A stretch of 64,000 bases of DNA from Mycobacterium colombiense. GTDB taxonomy: Bacteria; Actinomycetota; Actinomycetes; Mycobacteriales; Mycobacteriaceae. A model generated the notes under the pieces. That model worked only from the letters and a program-made list of their open reading frames with translations, did no database searches and was not told the DNA's origin. How positions within the stretch are numbered: position 1 is the first letter of the stretch; each line of letters opens with the position of its first letter. The DNA is taken from NCBI RefSeq assembly GCF_003284935.1, contig NZ_QMEV01000013.1:33892-97891 (forward strand). The letters run 5' to 3'. Below, in pieces: positions 6,021 through 15,314 of this stretch. The translations under genes were made by a program, and so were the position numbers.

Positions 6021-8533
6021 AACCCGGAGCGCAGGACCACTTTAAGATCACCGCCACGGCGAGCAGGCTGTGGGTATTCAGCCTGCGCGAGCTCACCGTG
6101 CACAGGCGCCGCACGGTCGCATCGATCGCCGTAATGGCCGTGTCTGCAATGTATTTGGTGGCGGTATTCGGCATCTTCGGGTCGATCACCGGGTCGGTCA
6201 GCCGGCTGTCCGACGGGATCGCGGGCGTCGCGGCGCTCGAGGTGTCCGGCATTACCGACGCCGGATTCCCCGACAAGATCGCAGCCGAGGTGGCCGCCGT
6301 CCCGGGCGTGGCCACCGCGGCGCCGATGATTCGGACGTCGGCAACCACGCCGTCGGGGACCGTGCTGCTGCTGGGCGCGGATGCAAGGACCGCCGCCCTG
6401 GGCGGCGCGCTCAAGGACGCGGTCTCCCGGCCCGTGCAGGCGCTGTCCTCGACGCCGTCCGGCGTTCAGGTCGGGCCCGGCGTCGGCTATGCGAAAGGTC
6501 AGGAATTCCAACTGGGTTCGGCGTCGGTCACGGTCACCGACGTGCTCGCGGGCAAGCAGTACGCGAACCTCAACGGCGGGCACTACGTGCTGGCCCCACT
6601 TGCCTTGGCGCAGAACGCCACCGGCCGCACCGGTCAACTCGACTCGATACTGATCACCACCACCCCCGGCGCCGACCTCGGAGCCGTTCGCGCCGCGGTC
6701 ACCGGCGCGGTGAACGGTCGCGCAATCGTGGCGGCCCCCAGCTTCCGGGCGGCCCGGGCCGGTGACGGGGTCAGGCTGATGAACTACATGGCCCTGCTGG
6801 GCGCCGCGGTCGCGTTGGTGGTCGGCGCGTTTTTGATCTACACCACGATGACGATGGCGATCACCCAGCGACGGCCCGTCATCTCGATGCTGCGGGCCAT
6901 CGGCGGCCGGCGCGTCGCCATTGTCGGCGACATGCTCGCCGAGGCCGCGATTCTCGGGCTGATCGGCGGGGCCATCGGGTCCGCGATGGGAATCATGGCG
7001 GGCCGCATAGCGATTCGCCGACTGCCCCCCGCGATGACCCAAGGGCTCGAAGCCCGCGTCGAATACTGGTTGCCCGGTTATGCGCTGCCGCTGGCGCTGG
7101 CCGTGACCGTGCTCACCAGCGTGGCGGCCTCGACGATGGCGGCCCGTCAGGTGTACAAGGTTTCGCCCATCGAGGCGCTGGCGCCGGTCGGGGCTTCGGC
7201 GGCCGACGTCGTGCCCCGGTGGTTGCGCATCGGCTGTGGGGTCGGTGCCGTTGCGGTGATCGCGGCGGCGACGGTGCTCGTCACCGGTCAGCGCGGCAGC
7301 TACGCCGTCGTCGCGATGACCGCCTTGTTGGGCGCGCAGATCGCCCTGGGATTCGCGCTCACCAGGCCCATCGTCAACGCGGCGGCGGCGACGGCGCGCA
7401 CGTTCGGATCGTTCGGGGCACTCGCGGCGGCGACGATTCAGCGGGCGCCGCGGCGCGTGTGGGCGACGGTGATGACCGTGCTCATCGGGGTGCTCACCAC
7501 CGTCGTGATCACCGGTACGAACGCCGACATGATCCGATCCGCCCGGGCCATCTTCTCGCCGGTCGCCGACACCGACGTCTGGGTGAGCGCCGACCCCCCG
7601 GACAGTTACCCCACCGACGCGCTGCCACAAGGCCTTTCGGGCAAGATCACCGCCCTCCCGGGCGTGGCACGAGTGACCGAGGGCGCGTTCGGTTTCGCCG
7701 TCGTCGGCGGTACCCGGGTGCTGCTCGACGGGTTCTCCACCGGCAGTCACGATGCGCTGTTCCGCGCGCTCGATGAACGAGTGCGTTCCGAGGTGCTCGG
7801 TGGCCGGGGCGTGGTGCTCACGCAGAATCTGGGCGCGATCCTGCACGCCCGGGCCGGTGACCAGTTGCGGCTGCAGACGCCGCACGGCCCACGGGAGACG
7901 ACCGTGCTGGCCCTGGTGCCGTTCTTCTCGACGGTCATCGGCACGGTCGGGATCGACCTGGATCACCTGCGGGCGTGGTTCGATCGCCCGGCGGCAACGA
8001 CGCTGCAGGTCGACGCGGCGCCCGGCGTGAGCCGGCAGCGCTTGCTGGCCGGCGTTCGCGCGGCGGTGCCGGCGCCGGACCACGTGTACGACGGTGCCGC
8101 GGCGTTGGCGGGGCTGCAGGCCCCGCTGCACCAGAGCATGTTCATCGCCAACGCGGTGTGGATCATCGTCGTGGCGGTGGCCGCGGTCGCCCTGCTCAAC
8201 ACGTTGACCCTGTCGGTGATCGAACGCCGCCGCGAAATCGGCGTGCTGCGGGCGATGGGCTCGAGCCGGCGGTTCACCCTGCGGATGGTGCTGGCCGAGG
8301 CGGCCGGAATCGGCGTGGTGGGCGGCGTTTTGGGGCTTGCGCTCGGATTGACCGACCAGTGGCTGTTCAGCCGCATCAGCGGGGACATCATGAATTTCGC
8401 CGTCGACTTTCGGCTGAGCCCGCTCGCGCTCGCCTTCACCCTCGGGGCGTTGACGATCAGCCTGCTCGGCTCGGTGCCGCCGGCGCGCCGCGCGGCGCGC
8501 CTGTCCATCATCGAGGCGGTCACCGTCGAGTGA
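6017..8533 (+). CDS. FtsX/MacB-type ABC transporter permease with two FtsX domains
   Basis: An 838-residue inner-membrane protein starting at GTG 6017, overlapping the ATPase stop. A first membrane helix (TVASIAVMAVSAMYLVAVFGIFGSI) precedes an extracytoplasmic domain of about 200 residues. A three-helix FtsX block follows (MALLGAAVALVVGAFLIYTTM onward, containing QRRPVISMLRAIGGRR), then a second such unit ending with VWIIVVAVAAVALLNTLTLSVIERRREIGVLRAMGSS and two more helices. The E-R-R-R-E-I-G-V-L-R-A-M-G loop is the coupling element of this family. It ends 14 bases inside the convergent methyltransferase gene. It probably moves a hydrophobic substrate across or out of the membrane; the substrate is unknown. 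Confidence 0.88.
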   Translation: MKPGAQDHFKITATASRLWVFSLRELTVHRRRTVASIAVMAVSAMYLVAVFGIFGSITGSVSRLSDGIAGVAALEVSGITDAGFPDKIAAEVAAVPGVATAAPMIRTSATTPSGTVLLLGADARTAALGGALKDAVSRPVQALSSTPSGVQVGPGVGYAKGQEFQLGSASVTVTDVLAGKQYANLNGGHYVLAPLALAQNATGRTGQLDSILITTTPGADLGAVRAAVTGAVNGRAIVAAPSFRAARAGDGVRLMNYMALLGAAVALVVGAFLIYTTMTMAITQRRPVISMLRAIGGRRVAIVGDMLAEAAILGLIGGAIGSAMGIMAGRIAIRRLPPAMTQGLEARVEYWLPGYALPLALAVTVLTSVAASTMAARQVYKVSPIEALAPVGASAADVVPRWLRIGCGVGAVAVIAAATVLVTGQRGSYAVVAMTALLGAQIALGFALTRPIVNAAAATARTFGSFGALAAATIQRAPRRVWATVMTVLIGVLTTVVITGTNADMIRSARAIFSPVADTDVWVSADPPDSYPTDALPQGLSGKITALPGVARVTEGAFGFAVVGGTRVLLDGFSTGSHDALFRALDERVRSEVLGGRGVVLTQNLGAILHARAGDQLRLQTPHGPRETTVLALVPFFSTVIGTVGIDLDHLRAWFDRPAATTLQVDAAPGVSRQRLLAGVRAAVPAPDHVYDGAAALAGLQAPLHQSMFIANAVWIIVVAVAAVALLNTLTLSVIERRREIGVLRAMGSSRRFTLRMVLAEAAGIGVVGGVLGLALGLTDQWLFSRISGDIMNFAVDFRLSPLALAFTLGALTISLLGSVPPARRAARLSIIEAVTVE

Positions 8534-9146
8534 GGACGGCGAATCCCTGCAGATGGGGTTTGCACGGGAAGGGCACCGGCGTTCGCGGAATGCTGCGCAG
8601 CGCGGTGGTGTCGAACCCGGCCGCGGCAATCGCGTCGAGGGTTCGCCGGTTCGGCTCGCAGCCGCCGGCCAGCCACGACCAGGGCCTGGCGATCAGGTCT
8701 TGGAACCGGCCCGTCGCGCCGTCCCCGCGCACGTGCTCGAGGACCACCAGCCTGCCCCCGGGGACCAGGACCCGCCGGATCTCGCGGAGGGTGGCCGCCA
8801 CATCGTCGACCGAGCACAACACCAGCCCGATGTGTACGGAATCGAAAGAGTTGTCCGGGAAGGGAATTGACTCACCCACCCCCTCTACGATGTCGACAGC
8901 GACGCCACAGCGTTCGGCGAGCCGGCGTGCCATCCGCCGAAACGGCGCGCCGGGTTCCACGGCGGCGACCGACGTCACCGCCGCGGGCAGAAACCTCAGG
9001 TCGTTTCCCGGCCCCAGGCCGAGCATCAACAGCCGACCGGTCGCGTTGCTCAGGGCGGCCCGCCGATACCGGTGGTAGAACAACCGGTCGAAAACCGGCT
9101 GGCCGAATCGATAGACGTATGGGAACAGACATCGCCGAAGCGTCAT
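8520..9146 (-). CDS. Class I SAM-dependent methyltransferase (Methyltransf_11 type)
   Basis: A 208-residue protein. Motif I is LLMLGLGPGNDLRFLP (about 41-54), an acidic post-I position is VAAVEPG, motif II surrounds PFPDNSFDSVHIGLVLCSVDD, and LVPGGRLVVLEH is motif III. The C-terminal WSWLAGGCEPNRRTLDAIAAAGFD resembles the small mycobacterial methyltransferases near UbiE/phospholipid methylases. The start ATG at 9146 overlaps the DUF4389 stop as ATGA, so it is the last gene of the sigL transcription unit. The 3' end overlaps the convergent permease by 14 bases. It may methylate the product of the SigL-linked pathway; the substrate is not evident. Confidence 0.8.
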   Translation of the reverse strand: MTLRRCLFPYVYRFGQPVFDRLFYHRYRRAALSNATGRLLMLGLGPGNDLRFLPAAVTSVAAVEPGAPFRRMARRLAERCGVAVDIVEGVGESIPFPDNSFDSVHIGLVLCSVDDVAATLREIRRVLVPGGRLVVLEHVRGDGATGRFQDLIARPWSWLAGGCEPNRRTLDAIAAAGFDTTALRSIPRTPVPFPCKPHLQGFAVLTRR

Positions 9147-9736
9147 CGGCCACCCAGATCCATTCGGAACGGCGGATATTCGTCGCGCATCAACGACACG
9201 TACACCGCCACCCGATAGCGCCAGCGCACCATGCCCATCAGCAGATCGAAGATGCCCTGCGGGATCGTTCCGGTGCACAACAACGTCACCGCGCCGATGA
9301 CGCAGAGCACCTGTAGCGGCGCCTCCATCGACCAGCACAGCAGAACCTGAGGGATCGCCAGCAGCCACTTCACCAGCACCGCCCAGTTTTTCAGGCGTTC
9401 CGGATAGTCGACCGCAAGATCACCCGGGTAGTCGGGCCGGGGCGCGAGCGTGAACGGCGGGTACCTGTCGGTGCTGTTCATCGGGAACCGGTAGTTCATC
9501 ACGCGCCACGACCAGCGCAACACCCCGACGTTGAAGTCGAAGAGCGGCCGCGGATACCGCCCGGTGCACAGGATGACCACGCCCGCGGCGACGGTCGAGA
9601 ACGGGTACACCAGGTAGAGCAGAATCAGGATGGGGTAGTGCGGCAGGGCCAGCACGCACCACTTGAACGACCAGAGCCAGCGCGAGGGCGCATCGAAATC
9701 GCCCCGCACCCTTACGGATTCGGCCTTTTCCGTCAC
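9143..9736 (-). CDS. DUF4389 membrane protein with an internal duplication
   Basis: A 197-residue integral membrane protein of unknown function. Two similar units are visible. In the first, FKWCVLALPHYPILILLYLVYP leads to a helix, then G-RYPRPLFDFNVGVLRWSWRVMNYR and YPPFTL. In the second, VKWLLAIPQVLLCW leads to a helix, then G-TIPQGIFDLLMGMVRWRYRVAVY and YPPFRM. The repeated (P)xxxFDxxxGxxRWxxRVxxY...YPPF pattern is the DUF4389 signature. Each unit carries about two membrane helices. It overlaps both neighbours by 4 bases (ATGA at each junction), so it is tightly coupled to the monooxygenase and methyltransferase. Confidence 0.8.
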   Translation of the reverse strand: MTEKAESVRVRGDFDAPSRWLWSFKWCVLALPHYPILILLYLVYPFSTVAAGVVILCTGRYPRPLFDFNVGVLRWSWRVMNYRFPMNSTDRYPPFTLAPRPDYPGDLAVDYPERLKNWAVLVKWLLAIPQVLLCWSMEAPLQVLCVIGAVTLLCTGTIPQGIFDLLMGMVRWRYRVAVYVSLMRDEYPPFRMDLGGR

Positions 9737-10950
9737 GGGCTTGACGGGATCTTCGCCATTGCCCCCAAGTTTCGGCTGATGTGAGCGGACATCCGGCGAT
9801 GACTCGTGCAGCGCAGAAACGTCGTCAGCGCCGAGGTCTGTAGCCGGTCCGAGATCAGTGCGGCCGGCCTGAGCACGCGCTCACCGTGCGACACCGGCAG
9901 CGACGCCGCCCACGACACGGCCATGACCCTGCGCCGCCGGGTCTTCTCGTAGCACCGCAGGGCGCGCGAAACATCGTCGCCGCGAAGATTTGTCGCACCT
10001 CGGAGGTCCGCCAGCGCGTTGCACAGCACCATGGTGTCGAGCAACGCCTGGTTGGTGCCCTGCGCCAGGGTGGGCGGCATCGTGTGCGCGGCGTCGCCGA
10101 GGAGCGTGACCGGGCCCTGACCCGCGTGCGGGATCGGATGCCGGAAATGCGGGAAGGGCGAGCGGGCCAGATCGTCGTCGGTCAGGGTGGCGAGCACCCG
10201 ATCGACCGAGTCGGACCATCCGGAGAAGTGCGACCGCATCATCTCGATCGGACGCTGCGGCCTGACGAAGTCGGACGACCAGGGCAGGTCGAACCACCAC
10301 TGCACGTCGGAGCCGCCGGCCGGCCACAGGCCGAGGTTCCCGCGCCCGCCGATGATCATCAGTGCGGCATCGGAATCCGCGATCTCCGGCAGCGTGGCCA
10401 GCCCCTGCCAACTGCACCAGCCGGTGGGCGTTGCGCCTTGGGCGCCAACATGTTCGCGCACCAGCGAGTGCAGACCGTCGGCACCGATCAGCACGTCCCC
10501 CTCGGCGACCGTGCCGTCGTCGAACTCGACGCTGACCCCGTCCACCGTCGTCGCCAACCCGATCGCGCGGGAGTCACACCGGATGCGCTCGACCGGAAAC
10601 CCCTCGAGGAGCCGATCCAGCAGGACGCGACGCGGAACCATCCGGATGGGCGCACCCAGTCGCCGCACCATCGCGGTCACGTCGAGGGTGCCGACCCTGC
10701 GACCCGCGGGCGTCACCGCCCGCACGGTGGCCAGTGGCCGGCCGGCACCGTCCATGTCGACGCCCAGCTGACGCAGGACGGTCTCGCCGTGGGACCAGAT
10801 CGTCACCGCACCGCCGGCCGCGCGCACATCGGGCCGCTGCTCGAAGACGGTGACGTCATGTCCGTCGCGCAGCAAGCCCCGGGCGACGGAGATGCCGGCG
10901 ACACCGGCGCCCACCACGAGCACCCGTAGCGAACGCGCGGCGCCGAACAC
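9733..10950 (-). CDS. FAD-dependent aromatic-ring-type monooxygenase
   Basis: A 405-residue group A flavoprotein monooxygenase. The N-terminal Rossmann motif is VLVVGAGVAGISVARGLL, the DG motif is VLIGADGLHSLVREH (about residue 155), and the FAD-ribityl motif is LLGDAAHTMPPTLAQGTNQAL. A single-domain enzyme of this type uses NAD(P)H and O2 to hydroxylate or epoxidise a small, usually aromatic or polyene, substrate. The best start is GTG 10950 with GGGGA five bases upstream, 8 bases after the rslA stop; earlier frame-open sequence overlaps rslA. It therefore belongs to the sigL-rslA operon and is probably a tailoring step of the SigL-linked pathway. Confidence 0.85.
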   Translation of the reverse strand: MFGAARSLRVLVVGAGVAGISVARGLLRDGHDVTVFEQRPDVRAAGGAVTIWSHGETVLRQLGVDMDGAGRPLATVRAVTPAGRRVGTLDVTAMVRRLGAPIRMVPRRVLLDRLLEGFPVERIRCDSRAIGLATTVDGVSVEFDDGTVAEGDVLIGADGLHSLVREHVGAQGATPTGWCSWQGLATLPEIADSDAALMIIGGRGNLGLWPAGGSDVQWWFDLPWSSDFVRPQRPIEMMRSHFSGWSDSVDRVLATLTDDDLARSPFPHFRHPIPHAGQGPVTLLGDAAHTMPPTLAQGTNQALLDTMVLCNALADLRGATNLRGDDVSRALRCYEKTRRRRVMAVSWAASLPVSHGERVLRPAALISDRLQTSALTTFLRCTSHRRMSAHISRNLGAMAKIPSSP

Positions 10951-10958
10951 GCGATCCC

Positions 10959-11687
10959 CTATAGCGAGCGTTGCAGGAGCACTTGGCCGCTGTCGGCGGC
11001 AACCACCTGGACGGCGGCGATCTGGTCGACCGGGGTCGAGATGGCGCCCGCCGGTGACGCGGTATGGCCGGGCACGGCCACCCATGTCGCCAACCGCGTG
11101 TGGCTGCCGTCGCGACCCACCACGACCATGGCGAGCGTGTCGTGGTGCGCGTTGAGCGGTGCCAGGCACACGCAACGGAGGTTGATGGACGTCCCCCAGT
11201 GCTGGCTGCTGACCGCGACCGTCGACGTGAGCAGGGTGGTGCCCACCTGAGCCATCGGCTCCGACGAAGCGGTCACCTGCTGGGACGGAGTCGACGACCA
11301 CCCCTCGAGACCGACGAACACCCCGATGGCCAGCACCGCGGCCGCCGCCGCCGACGCCACCCAGGTCACCACCCGGGTGCGGCGCCGCCGCCAACGAACC
11401 GTCGCCAGCAGGGACGGCAGCAACTGTGGAGACATCTCCGGGGCCGGACCGGATTCGTCGATCGCGGCCACCTCGGCACGGTCAAGCTGTGACAGCAGGG
11501 CCGGCACGCCACTGAGATCGGCGACGGCCTCCCGGCAAGCCGGGCAGCGCGCCATATGCGTCTCGAATTCGCGGCGTTCCGCGGCCGACAACGATCCCAA
11601 CACGTATGCGGCATCCCACATCGCGTAGCGGTCTTCGGGAGGGCCGACATCCTGCACCGGCGTCCTCATTTCATCCATCTCCGTCAC
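10959..11687 (-). CDS. rslA: Anti-sigma factor of SigL, membrane-bound zinc type
   Basis: A 242-residue protein with an N-terminal zinc anti-sigma domain holding H-x3-C-x2-C (ETHMARCPACRE, about residues 42-52). One membrane helix (VVTWVASAAAAAVLAIGVFVGL) lies near 105-127, and the C-terminal domain is extracytoplasmic. The cytoplasmic part would hold SigL inactive until a redox or envelope signal releases it. The start is GTG 11687 with GAGGG just upstream; internal ATGs at 11678 and 11669 are alternatives. It begins 21 bases after sigL, the usual pairing, and matches M. tuberculosis RslA in layout. The outer domain has a CVC pair (INLRCVCLAPLN) that could sense oxidation; that is speculation. 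Confidence 0.92.
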   Translation of the reverse strand: MTEMDEMRTPVQDVGPPEDRYAMWDAAYVLGSLSAAERREFETHMARCPACREAVADLSGVPALLSQLDRAEVAAIDESGPAPEMSPQLLPSLLATVRWRRRRTRVVTWVASAAAAAVLAIGVFVGLEGWSSTPSQQVTASSEPMAQVGTTLLTSTVAVSSQHWGTSINLRCVCLAPLNAHHDTLAMVVVGRDGSHTRLATWVAVPGHTASPAGAISTPVDQIAAVQVVAADSGQVLLQRSL

Positions 11688-11708
11688 CCCTCAAGCATTC
11701 GGAGCCCC

Positions 11709-12254
11709 TCATCGGGTAACTCCAAGTTCCTGCAGAGTGAGTCGCAACGCCCGCACGGCATAGTGTAGTCGCGACTTCACTGTTCCCTCGGCGATGCCGA
11801 GGTCCGCAGCGATCTGCGTGGTGGTCCATCCGCGGTAGTAGGACCGTTCGATCACTGCTCGGTGCTCGGCGGACAACTGGGCCATCCCGTCCGCTATCAG
11901 CAACCGGTCCAGCGCCGCATTGACCTCATCCGGCGTGGACTGTTCGGGCGCACCCGATACGTCTGTGGAACCGACGACGTTGCGAAACCGCGCGCTGCGC
12001 CGGTCGTCGATGATCATGTTGCGGGCCACCGTGAACAACCAGGCCCGCGCCGAGCGCTCGGTGTCCCCGACGACCTCGGGGTGCTGCCATGCCCGCAGCA
12101 GCGTCTCCTGGACCACATCCTCGGACTGGCTCGCGTCCCCCGTCAGCCGCAGCGCATAACGCCACAGAACTGCGGCGTGTTCGTCATAGAGCGCCTTCAT
12201 CAGGGCGGCCTCGGCAGCCCCGGAAGCGCGCCACGTGCCAGCCACACGAGCCAC
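11709..12254 (-). CDS. sigL: ECF sigma factor SigL
   Basis: A 181-residue sigma-70 family protein of ECF type. Region 2 (ALYDEHAAVLWRYALRLTGDASQSEDVVQETLLRAWQHP through AWLFTVARNMIIDDRRS) recognises the -10. Region 4 (LSAEHRAVIERSYYRGWTTTQIAADLGIAEGTVKSRLHYAVRALR) carries the helix-turn-helix for the -35. The start is GTG 12254, fixed by a very strong AGGAGGT at 12267-12261; an ATG-less extension to 12302 would bury that site. The sequence agrees closely with M. tuberculosis SigL as I remember it. It is followed by its anti-sigma gene and preceded by a promoter of its own class, so autoregulation is expected. Confidence 0.95.
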   Translation of the reverse strand: MARVAGTWRASGAAEAALMKALYDEHAAVLWRYALRLTGDASQSEDVVQETLLRAWQHPEVVGDTERSARAWLFTVARNMIIDDRRSARFRNVVGSTDVSGAPEQSTPDEVNAALDRLLIADGMAQLSAEHRAVIERSYYRGWTTTQIAADLGIAEGTVKSRLHYAVRALRLTLQELGVTR

Positions 12255-12273
12255 TCGATCACCTCCTGCCGGG

Positions 12274-12301
12274 GAAACGAGCGGAGCAGGGGCTCGGTTC
12301 A
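12274..12301 (-). promoter_or_regulatory. Autoregulatory SigL-type promoter of sigL-rslA
   Basis: On the minus strand TGAACC (12301-12296), a 16-base spacer and CGTTTC (12279-12274). The predicted +1 falls near 12267, just at the AGGAGGT ribosome site, giving a leader of only about 14 bases. SigL of M. tuberculosis is known to be autoregulated. The same element recurs at 5281-5254, and with a CGTGGT -10 at 5291-5318. Confidence 0.75.
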
Positions 12302-12353
12302 ATGGCCCCGACCCGCCACGCCCGGCTTCGCCGCGCTGGCGATCGCGGCTAGT

Positions 12354-13154
12354 TCATGCGAGGGTCAGGATGCGCGGCCCCGCGTCGGTCACCGCGACGG
12401 TGTGTTCCCAGTGTGCCGCGCGCGACCCGTCGGTGGTGGTAACCGTCCACTGGTCGTCGAGCACCACCGTCTTGCCGGTCCCCAGCGTCAGCATCGGTTC
12501 GATGGCCAGCACCGACCCGGCCGCCAGCACCGGGCCCCGGCCGGGCGAACCCTCGTTGGGCAGAAACGGGTCCATGTGCATCTGCCGGCCGATCCCATGG
12601 CCGCCGTAGCCCTCGACGATCCCGAAGGCGCGCGAATACCGGGCCTCGGCGTCGCGCGTGCCCATCTCGATGGCGTGCGAGACGTCGGTCAGCCGGTTAC
12701 CGGGGACCATCGCCGCGATCCCGGCCTCCAGCGATTCCCTGGTCGCCTGAGACAGCGCTTCGTCGGCGGCGTCCAGCGTCCCGACGCCGAAGGTGATCGC
12801 GGCGTCCCCGTGCCAGCCGTCGAGCACCGCGCCGCAGTCGATGGACACCAGGTCACCGGACGCCAGGATCTCGGCGGCCGACGGTATGCCGTGGACGACC
12901 CGCTCGTTGACCGAGGAGCAGATCGACGCGGGATAGCCGTGATAACCCAGGAACGACGGCACTGCGCCGGCGTCCCTGATCACCGATTCGGCGATCTCGT
13001 CCAGGCTCAGCGTGGAGACCCCGGCAACCGCTGCCGCCCGCACCGCCTGCAGCGCCGCCGCGACCACCGCGCCGGCCGCGGCCATGGCGTCGAGCTCACC
13101 GGCGCTGCGCTGCGGCACCACCTTGCGGCTGCGCAGCCGCGCCAGCGGGTTCAT
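12354..13154 (-). CDS. mapA: Type I methionine aminopeptidase
   Basis: A 266-residue cytosolic metalloprotease that removes N-terminal methionine from nascent proteins. All five metal ligands are visible: the first Asp in [21 protein letters not shown] (two aspartates), His in GYGGHGIG, Glu in VLAIEPML and Glu in HWEHTVAVT. The substrate histidine is likely in [10 protein letters not shown]. The length equals the mycobacterial MapA form without the SH3-like extension. It starts 2 bases after the adk stop and completes the secY-adk-map unit common to many bacteria. The 99 bases to sigL hold the SigL promoter, so sigL may also receive read-through from this operon. Confidence 0.93.
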   Translation of the reverse strand: MNPLARLRSRKVVPQRSAGELDAMAAAGAVVAAALQAVRAAAVAGVSTLSLDEIAESVIRDAGAVPSFLGYHGYPASICSSVNERVVHGIPSAAEILASGDLVSIDCGAVLDGWHGDAAITFGVGTLDAADEALSQATRESLEAGIAAMVPGNRLTDVSHAIEMGTRDAEARYSRAFGIVEGYGGHGIGRQMHMDPFLPNEGSPGRGPVLAAGSVLAIEPMLTLGTGKTVVLDDQWTVTTTDGSRAAHWEHTVAVTDAGPRILTLA

Positions 13155-13156
13155 CC

Positions 13157-13702
13157 CTACTTGCCCAGCGCCTGCAGCGCGCGGGCGAACACTTCGTCCT
13201 GGGTGCCGACGGCGTCGACCGTCTTGAGCTCGTCGCTGTAGTACTCCAGCAGCGGTGCGGTCTCGTCGCGGTAGACCTTCATCCGGTTCAGGATGATGTC
13301 GTCGGTGTCGTCGGCCCGGCCACGCGCCTTGAGCCGTTCCAGCAACTCCTCCTGCGAGACCCGGAATTCCAGCACCGCGTCGATGTCGGTGCCCCGCCGC
13401 CCCAGCATGTCGTGCAGCGCTTTGGCCTGCTCGGTCGACCGCGGGAAGCCGTCCAGGATGAACCCTTTGGCCGCGTCGGGATCGCTCAGGCGGTCGTCGA
13501 CGAGCTGGTTGGTCAACTCGGAGGGCACCAGGTCACCGGCGTCCAGGTAGCGCTTGGCCTCCAGGCCCAGTTTGGTTCCGTTCTCGATGTTGCTGCGGAA
13601 CAGCTCACCGGTGGAGATGTGCGGGATTCCCAGCTTTTCGGAGAGCTTCTGGGCCTGCGTTCCCTTGCCCGCCCCCGGCGGTCCGAGCAAAACCACTCTC
13701 AC
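13157..13702 (-). CDS. adk: Adenylate kinase
   Basis: A 181-residue kinase interconverting ATP + AMP and 2 ADP. It has the P-loop [10 protein letters not shown] at 7-16 and the AMP-site segment [19 protein letters not shown]. The [13 protein letters not shown] motif and a short LID ([25 protein letters not shown]) are also present. The short LID without zinc cysteines is the form usual in Actinobacteria. The start is GTG 13702, overlapping the secY stop as GTGA. Housekeeping role, cytosolic. Confidence 0.95.
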   Translation of the reverse strand: MRVVLLGPPGAGKGTQAQKLSEKLGIPHISTGELFRSNIENGTKLGLEAKRYLDAGDLVPSELTNQLVDDRLSDPDAAKGFILDGFPRSTEQAKALHDMLGRRGTDIDAVLEFRVSQEELLERLKARGRADDTDDIILNRMKVYRDETAPLLEYYSDELKTVDAVGTQDEVFARALQALGK

Positions 13703-15024
13703 TTGAGGAACCCTTCATAGTTGCGCTGCATGAGCTGACTCTCGATCTGCTTGACCGTATCCAAGCCCACGCCGATCATGATCAACACCGCGGTACCGCC
13801 GAACGGCAGATTCTGAACCGCTCCGCCGTTGCCGATCTGCAAGAACAAGTTGGGCAACACCGAGATTGCGCCGAGGTAGATCGAACCCGGCAGGGTGATG
13901 CGGCTCAGCACGAAACGCAGGTAATCGGCGGTCGGCTTGCCCGGCCGGATGCCGGGGATGAACCCGCCGAACTTCTTCATCTCGTCGGCACGCTCGTCGG
14001 GATTGAAGGTGATCGACACGTAGAAGTACGTGAAGAAGATGATGAGGCCGAAGTAGATGCCGATGTACACCGGGTCGCTGGGGTCGGACAGGTAGCTGCC
14101 GACGAACTTGTCCCACCAGCTGTTGCCCACACCGCCGCTGCCGCTGCGGATCAGCTGGGTGATCAGGTGCGGGATGTAGATCAGCGAGGACGCGAAGATC
14201 ACCGGGATAACGCCGGCCTGGTTGACCTTGAGCGGCAGATATGTCGAGGTTCCGCCGTACATGCGCCGGCCGACCATGCGCTTGGCGTACTGGACCGGGA
14301 TCCGGCGCTGCCCCTGCTCGACGAACACGACGCCGACGATGATGACCAGCGCAGCGACCAGGACGGCGGCGAAGATCATCCCGCCGCGGCTGTCCAGGAT
14401 CGTCTTGCCCTCGGCGGGGATACGTGCCGCGATGCCGACGAAGATCAGCAGCGACATGCCGTTGCCGATGCCGCGCTCGGTGATCAGCTCACCCATCCAC
14501 ATGACCAGCGCCGCGCCGCTGGTCATCACGAGCACGATCACGACCAGCGTGAAGATGCTCTGGTCGGCGATGATGTCCAGCGAGCAGCCCTGCAGCAGCC
14601 CGCCGTTGGCGGCCAGGGCCACGATGCTGGTGGCCTGCAGGATGGCCAGCGCAATGGCCAGGTAACGCGTGTACTGCGTCATCTTGGCCTGGCCGGATTG
14701 GCCTTCCTTGCGCAGTTCCTCGAACCGCGGGATGACCACCGTGAGCAGCTGCACGATGATGCTGGCCGTGATGTAGGGCATCACCCCCACCGCGAACACG
14801 GTGAGTTTGAGCAGCGCACCACCGGAGAACAGGTTGATCAGCGAGTAGATCTGTCCGGCCGCGCCACCGCTGGCCTCTTTGATGCACTGCTGGACGTTCG
14901 GATAGTTGACGCCAGGGGACGGTAATGCGGCGCCGACCCGATACAAGACGACGATGCCAAGCGTGAAGAGGATCTTCCGTCTCAGGTCGACTGTCCGCAG
15001 CGATGAGATGAAAGCGGAAAGCAA
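13699..15024 (-). CDS. secY: Protein translocase channel subunit SecY
   Basis: A 441-residue inner-membrane protein with ten predicted helices that forms the SecYEG channel for preprotein export. Hallmarks include [10 protein letters not shown], a plug-region segment, the cytosolic loop [22 protein letters not shown], the [18 protein letters not shown] motif ([18 protein letters not shown]) and a C-terminal [38 protein letters not shown] block contacting SecA and ribosomes. The start is TTG 15024, supported by AGGAGG about 5 bases upstream. It leads secY-adk-mapA. Upstream on the minus strand TTTGAC and TAGATT are visible near 15116-15099 but spaced too closely for a standard promoter. Confidence 0.96.
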   Translation of the reverse strand: MLSAFISSLRTVDLRRKILFTLGIVVLYRVGAALPSPGVNYPNVQQCIKEASGGAAGQIYSLINLFSGGALLKLTVFAVGVMPYITASIIVQLLTVVIPRFEELRKEGQSGQAKMTQYTRYLAIALAILQATSIVALAANGGLLQGCSLDIIADQSIFTLVVIVLVMTSGAALVMWMGELITERGIGNGMSLLIFVGIAARIPAEGKTILDSRGGMIFAAVLVAALVIIVGVVFVEQGQRRIPVQYAKRMVGRRMYGGTSTYLPLKVNQAGVIPVIFASSLIYIPHLITQLIRSGSGGVGNSWWDKFVGSYLSDPSDPVYIGIYFGLIIFFTYFYVSITFNPDERADEMKKFGGFIPGIRPGKPTADYLRFVLSRITLPGSIYLGAISVLPNLFLQIGNGGAVQNLPFGGTAVLIMIGVGLDTVKQIESQLMQRNYEGFLK

Positions 15025-15314
15025 CTCTTCCTCCTGCGCAGCCGGGGGTTTCCTGCATCACGCGCCCAACACCCGCAGGCCAGGACGTACGGCCGACTAA
15101 TCTACAGCGCGTCAAACCGTGTACGAGACTAACAGCTGGTACGGGCAGGTCTGGTCAGGGCCTTTACTGCGCCCCCCTGAACGACCGCTCGCGACGCGGT
15201 TAACCGGGCGTTTGCGCCGCCGCCGCCACGCGGGAGAAAAACACAGGAAGCCGTAAGCCGTGAGGCGTAGAGTTCCCCTGACTCGTTGCATTTGCTAAAT
15301 AACTTGGGAGCAGC

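Noticed and set aside
8520..8533. Convergent 14-base gene overlap, and the same length at 58753-58766
   Set aside because: Small tail-to-tail overlaps are common in compact genomes. The equal length is most likely coincidence.
12255..12302. Extended SigL from the codon at 12302 (MNRAPAPLVSPAGG...)
   Set aside because: It would place the strong AGGAGGT inside the gene and start upstream of the SigL-type promoter's predicted +1.
15099..15116. TTTGAC and TAGATT upstream of secY as a SigA promoter
   Set aside because: The two elements are only a few bases apart, so they cannot be the -35 and -10 of one promoter. No better -35 is visible.
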